DNA of 13,596 bases from DATJYV01 sp035499415. Its GTDB lineage: Bacteria; Bacteroidota; Ignavibacteria; UBA10030. The stretch lies in the NCBI GenBank assembly GCA_035499415.1, contig DATJYV010000131.1, forward strand, positions 1-13,596, in the 5' to 3' direction. The translations under genes and the position numbers were made by a program. The notes under the pieces were generated by a model that did not search any database, had not been told where the DNA came from, and saw nothing but the letters and a program-made list of their open reading frames with translations. Shown one piece after another: positions 1-7,520 of the stretch (position 1 is the stretch's first letter; every line of letters begins with the position of its first letter).

Positions 1-25
1 TCACTATTCACCAACTCTTGACCTT

Positions 26-1561
26 ATGAGATCTCTCTCTTTTTTCCGCGAACACAAGCTTCTTCTCTCAATCGCCTTTGCAAAATTCCTGCTCCACGTC
101 GCCATCAATCTTGGAGGCGCCTACGGCTATTTCCGCGATGAGCTCTATTATATCGCCTGCAGCAATCATCTTGCCTGGGGGTATGTCGACCAGCCGCCGG
201 TCTCTATCTTCCTTCTCGCAATCTCCCGCGTCTTGTTCGGTGATTCGCTTGTCATGCTCCGGATCCTCCCTGCTGTCGCTGGAAGCATCACGGTTCTCTT
301 CGTGGGTCTCATCGCAGAGAAAATGGGGGGCAGGAAATTCGCTCGAGCCACGGCAGCCATCGCCGCTCTTGCTTCGTTCGTCTGGCTGGGAATGGATTCG
401 TACTACTCGATGAACGCCATCGACATTCTCATTTGGTCCATTTCCTTCTATCTCATCTGCGTGATCATCAACGGCGGCAGGCCGCGCAACTTCATTCTGC
501 TCGGGGTTGTTCTCGGCATCGGATTGATGAACAAGATCGACGTCCTCTGGCTCGGCCTCGGGATCGCCGCAGGCCTCGTCTTGACGGAGCAACGCCGATG
601 GCTGAGGACTCGGTGGCCGTGGGTTTGCGGAGCCATCGCGCTTGCCATGTTTCTGCCATTCGTGGTCTGGAACATCGCGAACGGCAATCCGCATCTCGAG
701 TTCATGCGGAATGCCACGTCGCAGAAGTACTCAACCCTGAACGCACTTTCGTTCGCTAAAGATCAACTTCTCGAACAGAACCCCGCAGCGCTTCCGCTGT
801 GGCTTGCCGGACTTGTCTCCCTCTTCACTCCACGCGGCGCGAAGTACCGGCTGCTCGGAATCGTGTACGTGACGGGCTTCGCCGTTCTCATTGCAAACGG
901 CCACAGCAAGGGGGAATATCTCTCACCGGCGTACGGCGCGCTCTTTGCCGCCGGCGCCGTTACCGTCGAGCAATGGACGGAACGAAATGCGCTCCGGTGG
1001 ATTCGGTTCGCGCTTCCAGGAGTGATTGGTGTTTTCGCAATCGTTTTCTTACCACTGATTCTCGCCGTACTGCCCGTCGAGTCGTACATTCGTTACGCAG
1101 AAGCCATCGGCTTCGCTCCGGACAATCCCGAACACAAGAAACTCGACAAGCTTCCGCAGTTCTACGCCGACCGTTTCGGGTGGCAGGAGAAAGCGGAAAT
1201 GGTCGCTCGGGCATACATGAGTCTCCCCGAAAGCGACCGGGCGCGGTGCGCGATTTACTCGGACAATTACGGCCGATGCGCGGCGATTGACTTTTTTGGC
1301 AAGAAGTATCATCTTCCTCCTGCGATCGGCAGCCACAACAACTATTGGCTTTGGGGGTATGATGGATACGACGGGAGCGTCGTGATCATTCTGGGCGGTA
1401 AACTCCAGGACCAGCAATCAGCGTTTGACAGTGTCGAGGTTTTCGGGGTGGTAAGTTCTCCATACTGCATGCCGTATGAGAATGATCTGGCCGTGTACGT
1501 TTGCCGAGGGTTGCGCAAGCCCTTGCGCGATTTATGGCCGGCGTTAAAACATTATGAATAA
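26..1561 (+). CDS. Glycosyltransferase family 39-like integral membrane protein (ArnT/PMT type)
   Basis: 511 residues. The first ~350 residues are a series of hydrophobic segments; the last ~130 (after about residue 375) are mostly soluble. Near the N terminus, FRDELYY holds the D38-E39 pair in the place where the first periplasmic loop of GT-C fold enzymes carries its catalytic acidic residue, followed by GYVDQPP, a strong signature of bacterial family 39 proteins. Known members transfer a sugar from a polyprenyl-phosphate donor to lipid or protein on the outer face of the inner membrane; donor and acceptor cannot be read here. Length fits the family. The ATG at 26 has no clear Shine-Dalgarno, and the frame is open to the window edge, so an earlier start cannot be excluded, though the charged start followed by the first membrane segment looks natural. 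The last 8 bases overlap the next gene, suggesting translational coupling. Confidence 0.88.
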   Translation: MRSLSFFREHKLLLSIAFAKFLLHVAINLGGAYGYFRDELYYIACSNHLAWGYVDQPPVSIFLLAISRVLFGDSLVMLRILPAVAGSITVLFVGLIAEKMGGRKFARATAAIAALASFVWLGMDSYYSMNAIDILIWSISFYLICVIINGGRPRNFILLGVVLGIGLMNKIDVLWLGLGIAAGLVLTEQRRWLRTRWPWVCGAIALAMFLPFVVWNIANGNPHLEFMRNATSQKYSTLNALSFAKDQLLEQNPAALPLWLAGLVSLFTPRGAKYRLLGIVYVTGFAVLIANGHSKGEYLSPAYGALFAAGAVTVEQWTERNALRWIRFALPGVIGVFAIVFLPLILAVLPVESYIRYAEAIGFAPDNPEHKKLDKLPQFYADRFGWQEKAEMVARAYMSLPESDRARCAIYSDNYGRCAAIDFFGKKYHLPPAIGSHNNYWLWGYDGYDGSVVIILGGKLQDQQSAFDSVEVFGVVSSPYCMPYENDLAVYVCRGLRKPLRDLWPALKHYE

Positions 1562-2366
1562 TGGAAATCCAAAGTACGAGAACAGCCGCACAGCGACAGC
1601 CCTCGTCACCGGCGCATCGGGCGGAATCGGATTCGAGCTCGCCAAGCTCCTCGCACATGACCGGTGCAATCTCGTCCTTGTCGCCCGGTCCGAAGACCGG
1701 CTCATGGAGATAGCGGCTGAACTGCGGAAGGAATATCGGATTTCGGTCCGCGTACTCGTCAAGGATTTATCCGATTCCGATGCACCCCGGCAGATTTTCG
1801 ATACGCTGAGGTCGGAGGATATCAGAATCGACATCCTCGTCAACAATGCAGGATACACCGTGTTCGGTGAATTCGCGCGGACGCCGGCAACGACGGAGCT
1901 CGAGATGATGCAAGTCAACATGGTGGCCCTCACGCACCTCACGAAACTGTTTCTCCCCGAGATGCTCCGGCAGAAGAAAGGGAGGATCCTCAACCTCGGG
2001 TCGACGGCGTCGTTCCAACCGGGACCGCTGATGGCGATATACTACGCAACGAAGTCGTACGTGCTTTTCTTTTCAGAGGCGCTTGCAGAAGAGCTTCGCG
2101 GAACGGGAGTCACCGTCACGTGTCTCTGTCCCGGCCCGACGCAGACCGGATTTCAAAAGCGGGGAGGGATGGAGAAGTCAAAGCTCGTCGCAGGAAAGAA
2201 GATCATGGATGCGCACACCGTCGCCGAGATGGGATACAGGGGGATGATGAAGGGAAAAAGGATCGTCATTCCGGGATTTCGAAACAAGATGCTCGCGCAA
2301 TCGATACGGATTTCTCCCCGACGTGTAACGACCAAAATCGTCCGCCTTCTCCAGGAAAATCGATGA
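1554..2366 (+). CDS. Short-chain dehydrogenase/reductase (SDR), DltE-like
   Basis: 270-residue classical SDR. The dinucleotide-binding motif TGASGGIG is at residues 19-26, NNAG at 97-100, the catalytic serine at about S150 in LNLGSTAS, and the catalytic YxxxK at Y163-K167, 13 residues after the serine as expected. An arginine soon after the second strand (VARSEDR) suggests NADP(H) preference. The closest family I recognise is the DltE/YqjQ-like group of cytoplasmic oxidoreductases; the substrate is unknown. The ATG at 1554 lies inside the last codons of the upstream glycosyltransferase (8-base overlap), so the two are probably translated from one message. Only 31 bases separate it from the transporter that follows. 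No truncation or missing catalytic residue is seen. Confidence 0.93.
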   Translation: MNNGNPKYENSRTATALVTGASGGIGFELAKLLAHDRCNLVLVARSEDRLMEIAAELRKEYRISVRVLVKDLSDSDAPRQIFDTLRSEDIRIDILVNNAGYTVFGEFARTPATTELEMMQVNMVALTHLTKLFLPEMLRQKKGRILNLGSTASFQPGPLMAIYYATKSYVLFFSEALAEELRGTGVTVTCLCPGPTQTGFQKRGGMEKSKLVAGKKIMDAHTVAEMGYRGMMKGKRIVIPGFRNKMLAQSIRISPRRVTTKIVRLLQENR

Positions 2367-2397
2367 CTTCCTCCGGCGCATCCGGGCATCGTGCTCG

Positions 2398-3699
2398 ATG
2401 ACCGCTCCGGTTGTCGCAGGCAGCGCCCCTCCTTCCGGACAAGACGAGCCGCACCGCACTAAACCCCGGCATTCGCCGCGACGACTGCAATTCGTGCGGA
2501 CGTTTGCGGCATTACAGTATCCGAACTATCGCCGCTGGTTCTGGGGACAAATGATTTCGTTGTTCGGAACCTGGATGCAGGCGACGGCGCAGGGCTTCCT
2601 GATCTACGAGCTGACGAAATCCCCCGGCTATCTCGGCATCGTCGGATTTGCAAACGGCATTCCTGCGTGGATCTTCATGCTGTATGCCGGAGTCGTCGCC
2701 GACCGGATGTCGCGGCGCCGGCTCATGATCATCACGCAATCGTGCATGATGGTGCAGGCGTTCATTCTCGCGGCGCTGACATTTCTTCACGTTGTTCAAC
2801 CGTGGCACATCGTGCTTCTGTCCTTCGGGCTGGGGACCGCGAATGCATTCGATGCGCCAGCGCGGCTCTCGCTCGTCACGGAGCTCGTCGACCGCGAACA
2901 TCTTACGAACGCCATTGCAATGAACGCGACGATGTTCAACGTCGCGACGGCTGTCGGGCCCGGCGCTGCCGGAATTGCCTATGCCGCCCTGGGCCCTGCC
3001 TGGTGTTTTACGCTGAACGGCATTTCGTTCATCGGCGTGATCATTGCGCTTGCGTCGATGGAAATGGCTCCCTTCGTGCGGCGTATATCGAAGGAATCGC
3101 CCATGAAAGAACTCGGCGAAGGAATTCGCTACGCCGTGAATCACCCGATCATCCGAGCCCTGTTGTTCCTCACCGCGTCGACCACGCTTCTCGGAACCTC
3201 CCTGATGACGCTCTTTCCCGCGTGGGCCGTGGATATCCTGCACGGCGATGCCTCGACGAACGGCTGGCTTCAGTCATTGCGAGGCATCGGAGCGCTCATC
3301 GCCGCTCTTACGATCGCGTCGCTCGGGCACCTCAATTTTCGAGGGAAGATCCTGACGGTCGGAACGATTGCGTATCCGGTCTTCATGATGCTTTTCTCGG
3401 TCGTCCGCACGACGCCGCTGGCGTTACTTATTCTTGTCTTCATCGGAGGGTCATTCATTTTTGTGTTCAACCTGACGAACGCGACGATCCAGACAAATGT
3501 GGACGACAAGCTTCGCGGCCGCGTCATGGCGGTCTACAGTCTGGTCTTCTTCGGATTCATGCCGGTCGGAGCGTTGATGGTCGGCGGAGTCGCGCAGACT
3601 ATCGGCCCGCCGCTGACGGTGTTTCTCTGCGGCGCTGGTGCGCTGCTGTTTGCGGGAGGGTTATGGAAGTTCTCGCCGAAACTGAGGGAGCAGCCGTAG
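2398..3699 (+). CDS. MFS transporter, EntS-like (MFS_3 type)
   Basis: 433 residues with a hydrophilic, proline- and arginine-rich N-terminal tail of about 40 residues and then about 12 hydrophobic segments. The core begins LQYPNYRRWFWGQMISLFGT, typical of the MFS_3/enterobactin-exporter-like group. The loop between helices 2 and 3 has motif A (GVVADRMSRRR, residues 98-108). Known members are proton-driven exporters in the inner membrane for siderophores, drugs or other small molecules; the substrate cannot be deduced. There is no obvious ribosome binding site before the ATG at 2398, and no good in-frame alternative start nearby. It closes the + strand trio with the glycosyltransferase and SDR, and converges with the arsenic-related genes on the other strand. 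The 3700-3786 gap shows only a weak possible stem (GTTGG/CCAAT before CTTTT at about 3745-3770). Confidence 0.92.
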   Translation: MTAPVVAGSAPPSGQDEPHRTKPRHSPRRLQFVRTFAALQYPNYRRWFWGQMISLFGTWMQATAQGFLIYELTKSPGYLGIVGFANGIPAWIFMLYAGVVADRMSRRRLMIITQSCMMVQAFILAALTFLHVVQPWHIVLLSFGLGTANAFDAPARLSLVTELVDREHLTNAIAMNATMFNVATAVGPGAAGIAYAALGPAWCFTLNGISFIGVIIALASMEMAPFVRRISKESPMKELGEGIRYAVNHPIIRALLFLTASTTLLGTSLMTLFPAWAVDILHGDASTNGWLQSLRGIGALIAALTIASLGHLNFRGKILTVGTIAYPVFMMLFSVVRTTPLALLILVFIGGSFIFVFNLTNATIQTNVDDKLRGRVMAVYSLVFFGFMPVGALMVGGVAQTIGPPLTVFLCGAGALLFAGGLWKFSPKLREQP

Positions 3700-3771
3700 G
3701 GTAGTTCTGAGCGGTTCGCGTTCTGCAGTCAGCTTTGACGGCGTTGGAAAGAGACGGAGCCCAATCTTTTC

Positions 3772-3803
3772 GCTCACCGCCAATCGCTAGAAGCTCACCG
3801 CCA
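3772..3803. repeat. Two direct copies of an 11-base sequence at the convergent junction
   Basis: The 11-mer GCTCACCGCCA occurs at 3772-3782 and again at 3793-3803, 21 bases apart; the second copy covers the last codons of the acetyltransferase gene, just before its TAG stop. Its reverse complement recurs at 6312-6322 within another intergenic hairpin. Three exact copies at gene ends suggest fragments of a dispersed intergenic element, but the match is short and could be chance. Confidence 0.35.
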
Positions 3804-4266
3804 TCTCCTTCCTCATACACACGGCCGTCGAGGAGCAGTACTTCCTGAACTCCTCCGTCTGCTTGACAAAGGCGGGGATCTCCTCCCGCGAAACCTTGAT
3901 AAATCCCTGCGTTGCAAAAAATCCTTCGGCTGTGGTGGTCAGGAGCGCGAGCTCATGGATGCCAATCGACTCGGCGTACGCAAGAATCGCCGTAGAAAGC
4001 CCCCTTCCAAGACCCGTTCTCCGGTTTTGCTCACGGACAGCTAACGATCGCAGCAGTGCGCTGGATCCGTGCACTTCGAGACCAACCACGCCGATGATCA
4101 CGCCTTTCTCTACCGCAACAATAAAGTGGTCGAGGTGCCTGTCAAAATCGACCGACGGGAGACCCGAAGCATCGAGGAGCTGTCGAATCTGGGCGATATC
4201 GCTTGACGTTGCCTTGCGCGTTGGAGTCATCGTCGTCATGCACATCCACATTTGCCACATCCCCAT
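3787..4266 (-). CDS. arsN2: ArsN2-type GNAT acetyltransferase
   Basis: 159 residues from the first in-frame ATG. The GNAT acetyl-CoA loop is NRRTGLGRGL at about residues 81-90, preceded by LLRSLAV. The C-terminal half has LALLTTTAEGFFATQGF, then PAFVKQTEEFRKYC and a closing STAVCMRK, a combination I recognise from the ArsN2 family found in arsenic resistance operons. The biochemical role of ArsN2 is not settled; the name rests on genomic association. The start is uncertain: Met codons lie at residues 1, 3, 6, 8, 10 and 13, and alignment to typical family starts favours Met10 (4239) or Met13 (4230). It begins only a few bases after the arsC remnant and belongs to the arsR transcription unit. 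It appears intact, so it may still work although arsC does not. Confidence 0.85.
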   Translation of the reverse strand: MGMWQMWMCMTTMTPTRKATSSDIAQIRQLLDASGLPSVDFDRHLDHFIVAVEKGVIIGVVGLEVHGSSALLRSLAVREQNRRTGLGRGLSTAILAYAESIGIHELALLTTTAEGFFATQGFIKVSREEIPAFVKQTEEFRKYCSSTAVCMRKEMAVSF

Positions 4267-4269
4267 CCA

Positions 4270-4395
4270 TCAGTCGGGCGATCCCTTCTCGCCAAACTCG
4301 TTTACCCTCGACCGGATCTTATCCCGAATCTCTCTTGTCCTTTCGTCTGGCGTTCCCGTGAGCGCCGCGGGGTCTTCAAAGTTCCAGTGGAACCG
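4270..4395 (-). pseudogene. arsC: C-terminal remnant of a thioredoxin-type arsenate reductase gene (arsC)
   Basis: Read on the minus strand in a different frame from arsR, this stretch encodes about 42 residues starting FHWNFEDPAALTGTP and ending in a charged helix (REIRDKIRSRVNEF). This matches the C-terminal end of LMW-phosphatase-fold arsenate reductases, whose usual form is HWxFxDPA followed by a helix of the RDEIKxRI kind. A full enzyme is about 130-140 residues and needs an N-terminal C-x5-R P-loop and further cysteines. None of that is present: upstream in this frame the DNA is the shadow of arsR. About 100 codons have therefore been lost. The remnant ends in TGA immediately before the arsN2 start region, showing the original order arsR-arsC-arsN2. 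It is called from family memory, not from a search. Confidence 0.72.
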
Positions 4396-4745
4396 CCGCC
4401 CCGGGTTTGTCGCCGCCTTTGCTTTGACCTGTTTGTCCGGATGTCGCCGAGAAACATCGTGATGGCCTCCGAATATTCTCTGAGCGATTCTTTGTCGATG
4501 CAATAGCACGACCGCGGGCCGTCAACCTCACCCTTGATTAAGCCGATCTTTTTCAGTTCTTTGAGATGCTGTGACACGGTTGACTGCGCCAACGGAAGCA
4601 CGTCGACGATCTCGCCGCAGATGCATTCGTCCCTCTTTGCAAGGGCTTTCAGAATAGCGATCCGCGCCGGATGGGCAATCGCCTTCGCGAGGGCGGCAAT
4701 GCGGACGTCCTTCAGTTCGAACAGACCGGTTTTGGTGACGGGCAT
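4302..4745 (-). CDS. arsR: ArsR-family metalloregulator with an aberrant C-terminal tail
   Basis: 147 residues. Residues 1-102 are a normal ArsR/SmtB winged-helix repressor: AKAIAHPARIAILKAL, the metal-site helix ECICGEIVD with C41 and C43, the recognition helix region LAQSTVSQHLKELK (about 52-65), and the wing region CYCID (80-84). Known relatives repress ars genes until arsenite or a similar soft metal binds the cysteines. A usual member ends near residue 100-115. Here the frame continues through RTNRSKQRRRQTRGGG to a stop at 4302, reading the arsC remnant out of frame, so the last ~45 very basic residues are probably missense tail. Start ATG at 4745 has a weak CGGA in front. The -35/-10 elements and an inverted repeat upstream indicate autoregulation. 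Confidence 0.88.
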   Translation of the reverse strand: MPVTKTGLFELKDVRIAALAKAIAHPARIAILKALAKRDECICGEIVDVLPLAQSTVSQHLKELKKIGLIKGEVDGPRSCYCIDKESLREYSEAITMFLGDIRTNRSKQRRRQTRGGGSTGTLKTPRRSRERQTKGQERFGIRSGRG

Positions 4746-4757
4746 ATCCGGGGTATT

Positions 4758-4780
4758 ATCGTATCTTTACGATTAAAGAT
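4758..4780. promoter_or_regulatory. Putative ArsR operator (overlapping inverted repeats)
   Basis: Two overlapping inverted repeats are visible: ATCGT-N6-ACGAT (4758-4773) and ATCTTT-N6-AAAGAT (4763-4780). They lie between the arsR start codon and its -35 element, covering the -10 hexamer and the expected transcription start, the classic place for ArsR-family repression. Assignment to ArsR is inferred from position and symmetry. Confidence 0.6.
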
Positions 4781-4804
4781 AGTGAGCGGAAGGGATTGTG
4801 TCAA
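4776..4804 (-). promoter_or_regulatory. Sigma70-like promoter of the arsR unit
   Basis: On the minus strand a perfect -35 hexamer TTGACA (4804-4799) is followed by a 17-base spacer and the -10 hexamer TATCTT (4781-4776). Transcription would begin near 4769, leaving a leader of about 25 bases before the arsR ATG at 4745. The -10 overlaps the AAAGAT arm of the putative operator. Confidence 0.6.
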
Positions 4805-4915
4805 GGGGCCGGGGAAGAGCAAGCACGGAAAAATGAAATACGGGACGAGCGTTGGGTATGTGAAGACTGTTTCCCGCCGACACTGGAGGCAAAAACTACT
4901 CGGAGAAATCAGACG

Positions 4916-6289
4916 ATGAAAACTTTCTCTTGCGCTTGGGTCCTTGTCCTGGCCGCGCCCATCGCGCTCTCGCAGGTTTCGACGACACCGTACGACTCCC
5001 TCGGGGTCGAGATGTTCCGAACTTCGCTGGCGTCCGGAAAGGCGTATGAGGCGCTGCGGGTTTTGACTTCGACGATCGGGAATCGCATCAGCGGCTCGCC
5101 AAAGGCCGCCCAGGCGGTCCAGTGGGCCAAGAAGTACCTCGAAGATTCGGGAGCAGAAAATGTCCATCTCGAGCCGGTCATGGTGCCTCGCTGGGTGCGC
5201 GGACCGGTTGAGGAGGCAGCGCTCAGCTACGACGGCCTGGCGCAACCGAAACGGCTTCGCATTCTCGCCATTGGTGGAAGCATCGCGACGCCGAAGGAAG
5301 GAATCACGGCAGAGGTCGTTGAAGTTCACTCCTTTGAAGAGCTGAAGTTGTTGGGCGGGAAGGCCAGGGGAAAAATCGTTTTCTTCAATCGACCGATGGA
5401 CCGGACGCGGTTTGCAACGTTCGAGGCGTACGGAGGGGCAGTCGATCAACGAGTGCATGGAGCCGTCGAGGCCGCGCGGGTTGGAGGCGTGGCCGCACTG
5501 GTTCGCTCGATGACGACGCTCCTGGACAACTCTCCGCACACCGGCGCGATGAATTATGCGGATTCTGTTCAGAAAATACCCGCTGCGTGTGTGAGCACGA
5601 ACGATGCCGAAGCGATCAGCGCGGCGCTCAAGAGTGAACAATCGGTCAAAGTTCATCTGACCCTCTCCTGCGAGACCTTGCCGGATGTCGAGTCTGCAAA
5701 TGTTGTGGGGGAGATTCCGGGTTCGGAGATGAAGGAGGATGTGATCGTGATGGGAGGTCATCTCGACAGCTGGGACGTCGGGCAGGGTGCCCACGACGAC
5801 GGCGCAGGCGTCGTTCAGTCAGTCGAGGCGTTGCGGCTGCTCAAGCAAATGGGGCTGAGACCGAAGCGGACGATCCGCGTCGTCCTTTTCATGAATGAAG
5901 AGAATGGCCTGCGCGGCGGGCTCGGCTACGCGGAAAAAGTTCGCCCGGGTGAACATCCCATCGCCGCGATTGAGACCGATGCCGGCGGATTGAGTCCACG
6001 GGGATTCGGCGTCGGAGACTCTGCAGCGTACGTGAAAATTCTGCGATGGGCTCCGGTGTTCCGGCCTATCGGCGGGGACAGGATTACGCTCGGCGGCGGC
6101 GGCGCAGACATCGGACCGCTGGGACGCAAAGGTGCCGTGACCATCGGATTGAGTGTGGATTCACACCGCTACTTCGACTATCATCATTCGGAAAACGATA
6201 CGTTCGATAAAGTGAACGAGCGCGAACTTGAACTCGGGGCGGCGATGATGGCCATGTTGGCGTATATGATTTCACAAGAAGGGCTTTGA
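4916..6289 (+). CDS. Secreted M28-family zinc peptidase, carboxypeptidase Q-like
   Basis: 457 residues from the ATG at 4916, chosen because it opens a signal peptide (MKTFSCAWVLVLAAPIALSQ) and has GGAG at 4902-4905; the frame is open further upstream but that part has no signal character and runs into the arsR promoter. Residues about 120-250 fit a protease-associated (PA) insert. The M28 metal and catalytic residues are all visible: H282 in GGHLDSWD, D294 in AHDDGAG, E328-E329 in MNEEN, D355 in IETDAGG and H424 in DYHHSEND. Known relatives (plasma glutamate carboxypeptidase/carboxypeptidase Q group) are co-catalytic two-zinc exopeptidases acting outside the cytoplasm on small peptides. The first 60 mature residues (GKAYEALRVLTSTIGNRISG) also match that group. 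It is divergent from arsR across 170 bases; any shared regulation is unproven. Confidence 0.93.
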   Translation: MKTFSCAWVLVLAAPIALSQVSTTPYDSLGVEMFRTSLASGKAYEALRVLTSTIGNRISGSPKAAQAVQWAKKYLEDSGAENVHLEPVMVPRWVRGPVEEAALSYDGLAQPKRLRILAIGGSIATPKEGITAEVVEVHSFEELKLLGGKARGKIVFFNRPMDRTRFATFEAYGGAVDQRVHGAVEAARVGGVAALVRSMTTLLDNSPHTGAMNYADSVQKIPAACVSTNDAEAISAALKSEQSVKVHLTLSCETLPDVESANVVGEIPGSEMKEDVIVMGGHLDSWDVGQGAHDDGAGVVQSVEALRLLKQMGLRPKRTIRVVLFMNEENGLRGGLGYAEKVRPGEHPIAAIETDAGGLSPRGFGVGDSAAYVKILRWAPVFRPIGGDRITLGGGGADIGPLGRKGAVTIGLSVDSHRYFDYHHSENDTFDKVNERELELGAAMMAMLAYMISQEGL

Positions 6290-6312
6290 TGAGCCGTTAG
6301 CTCTTGGCATCT

Positions 6313-6365
6313 GGCGGTGAGCTGTCGGCTGGAATGCTTTAGCCCCTTGCCAACTGCCACCCGCC
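6313..6365. repeat. Imperfect palindromic intergenic element
   Basis: The gap between the peptidase and the Asp-box gene holds two arms that pair imperfectly: 6313-6332 (starting GGCGGTGAGC) and 6345-6365 (ending CACCCGCC), around a loop of about 12 bases. The flanking bases (GTTAGCTCTTGGC and GTGAGCTGTCGGC, 6297-6329) are also partly repetitive with each other. The 11-mer TGGCGGTGAGC at 6312-6322 recurs in inverted orientation at 3772-3782 and 3793-3803. This looks like a REP/MITE-like non-coding element. A weak terminator role for the peptidase gene is possible, but there is no T tract. Confidence 0.4.
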
Positions 6366-6419
6366 GAAGAGCGACTTTCAGACTTCCACAAGGTTTTGTT
6401 ACTGTCCTGGAACCCCCCC

Positions 6420-7505
6420 ATGCCCAAGAAAATCCACCTCCTCGTCGGCACGAGCAAGGGGGCATTTGTCCTCGCGTCGAACCACCAACGCACGAGATGG
6501 TCCCTTCGAGGTCCGCTCCTCAAAGGAGCGCAAGTGAATGACCTGATGCTCGACAACCGTTCGACGCCGACAATGTACGCGTGCGCGACATCGTACTGGT
6601 TTGGGTCGGATGTGCACTTGAGCACAGACATGGGGAAAACGTGGAAGCAATCCGAAAGCGGGATCAAATTCGATGCAGCGTCGGGAAAAAAAGTCGAGCG
6701 CGTGTGGTGCGTGAAGCCGGCGAGCGAACAGGAGCCAAACGTGCTCTATTCGGGGGTCGACCCGGGTGCACTCTTTCGGTCGGATGACGCCGGAAAGAAC
6801 TGGAACGAGGTGAAGAGTCTGACCGATCACCCCTCAAGAAAGGAGTGGACACACGGAGCAGGAGGTTTGATGGTACACAGCATCGTGCCGCATTCGAGCG
6901 ACCCAGCCAGGATGTTCGTCGGAATTTCCGCCGCAGGGGTTTTTGCGACAAGCGACGGGGGGAGGAGTTGGGAACCACGAAACAAGAATGTCCTCGCAGA
7001 CTTCAGGCCGGACAAATTCCCGGAAGTTGGACAGTGTGTGCATCATCTTGAATCGCACCCCGACACTCCGGATGTGCTGTACCAGCAGAATCATTGTGGC
7101 GTTTACCGGAGCGACAACGGGGGGAAGGATTGGGTTGATATCAGCGAAGGGCTTCCCTCACGGTTCGGCTTCCCGATTCAAATCCATCCTCACGACCCGG
7201 ACACCGTGTACGTCATTCCGGAACAGGGGGCTGAGTTCCGTGCTACGCCGAAGGGACAGTTCGCCGTCTACCGGAGCAATAACAGGGGGAAAACGTGGAA
7301 AAAGCTGAACAAAGGCCTTCCCTCGAAAAATTCATTTCTTCATGTCCATCGTCAAGCAATGACGCACGACGCATTGGAAAGGTTTGGATTGTACGTCGGA
7401 ACGACGAGCGGACAGATCTTCTACAGCTTGAACGGCGGAGATTCGTGGAAACTTTTGGGCGAGTACCTCCCGGCCATTTTCTCGCTCAGCGTGGTGGCAC
7501 TCTAA
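6420..7505 (+). CDS. Cytoplasmic six-Asp-box protein (sortilin/BNR-type beta-propeller)
   Basis: 361 residues from the ATG at 6420; a TTG eight codons earlier is less likely because the protein naturally begins MPKKIHLLVGTSKGAF. Six Asp-box motifs (S/T-x-D-x-G-x-x-W type) are seen: STDMGKTW (68-75), SDDAGKNW (111-118), TSDGGRSW (177-184), SDNGGKDW (231-238), SNNRGKTW (286-293) and SLNGGDSW (346-353), a spacing that fits a single beta-propeller. No signal peptide or membrane segment is present, so it should be cytoplasmic. Databases usually label this conserved family exo-alpha-sialidase or VPS10/BNR-like, but I see no sialidase Arg-triad evidence and do not call it an enzyme. Its last blade closes at the C terminus (LPAIFSLSVVAL). 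No Shine-Dalgarno is apparent. Confidence 0.85.
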   Translation: MPKKIHLLVGTSKGAFVLASNHQRTRWSLRGPLLKGAQVNDLMLDNRSTPTMYACATSYWFGSDVHLSTDMGKTWKQSESGIKFDAASGKKVERVWCVKPASEQEPNVLYSGVDPGALFRSDDAGKNWNEVKSLTDHPSRKEWTHGAGGLMVHSIVPHSSDPARMFVGISAAGVFATSDGGRSWEPRNKNVLADFRPDKFPEVGQCVHHLESHPDTPDVLYQQNHCGVYRSDNGGKDWVDISEGLPSRFGFPIQIHPHDPDTVYVIPEQGAEFRATPKGQFAVYRSNNRGKTWKKLNKGLPSKNSFLHVHRQAMTHDALERFGLYVGTTSGQIFYSLNGGDSWKLLGEYLPAIFSLSVVAL

Positions 7506-7520
7506 ATCCCGTCGTGTTCG

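Noticed and set aside
2667..3704. 345-codon plus-strand open frame inside the transporter gene
   Set aside because: Arg/His/Cys-rich translation without motifs, wholly within the MFS gene in another frame.
4712..5794. 360-codon minus-strand open frame opposite the M28 peptidase
   Set aside because: It is arginine-rich with no domain signature and lies antisense to a gene with complete catalytic motifs and a signal peptide; an antisense artefact of GC-rich codon use.
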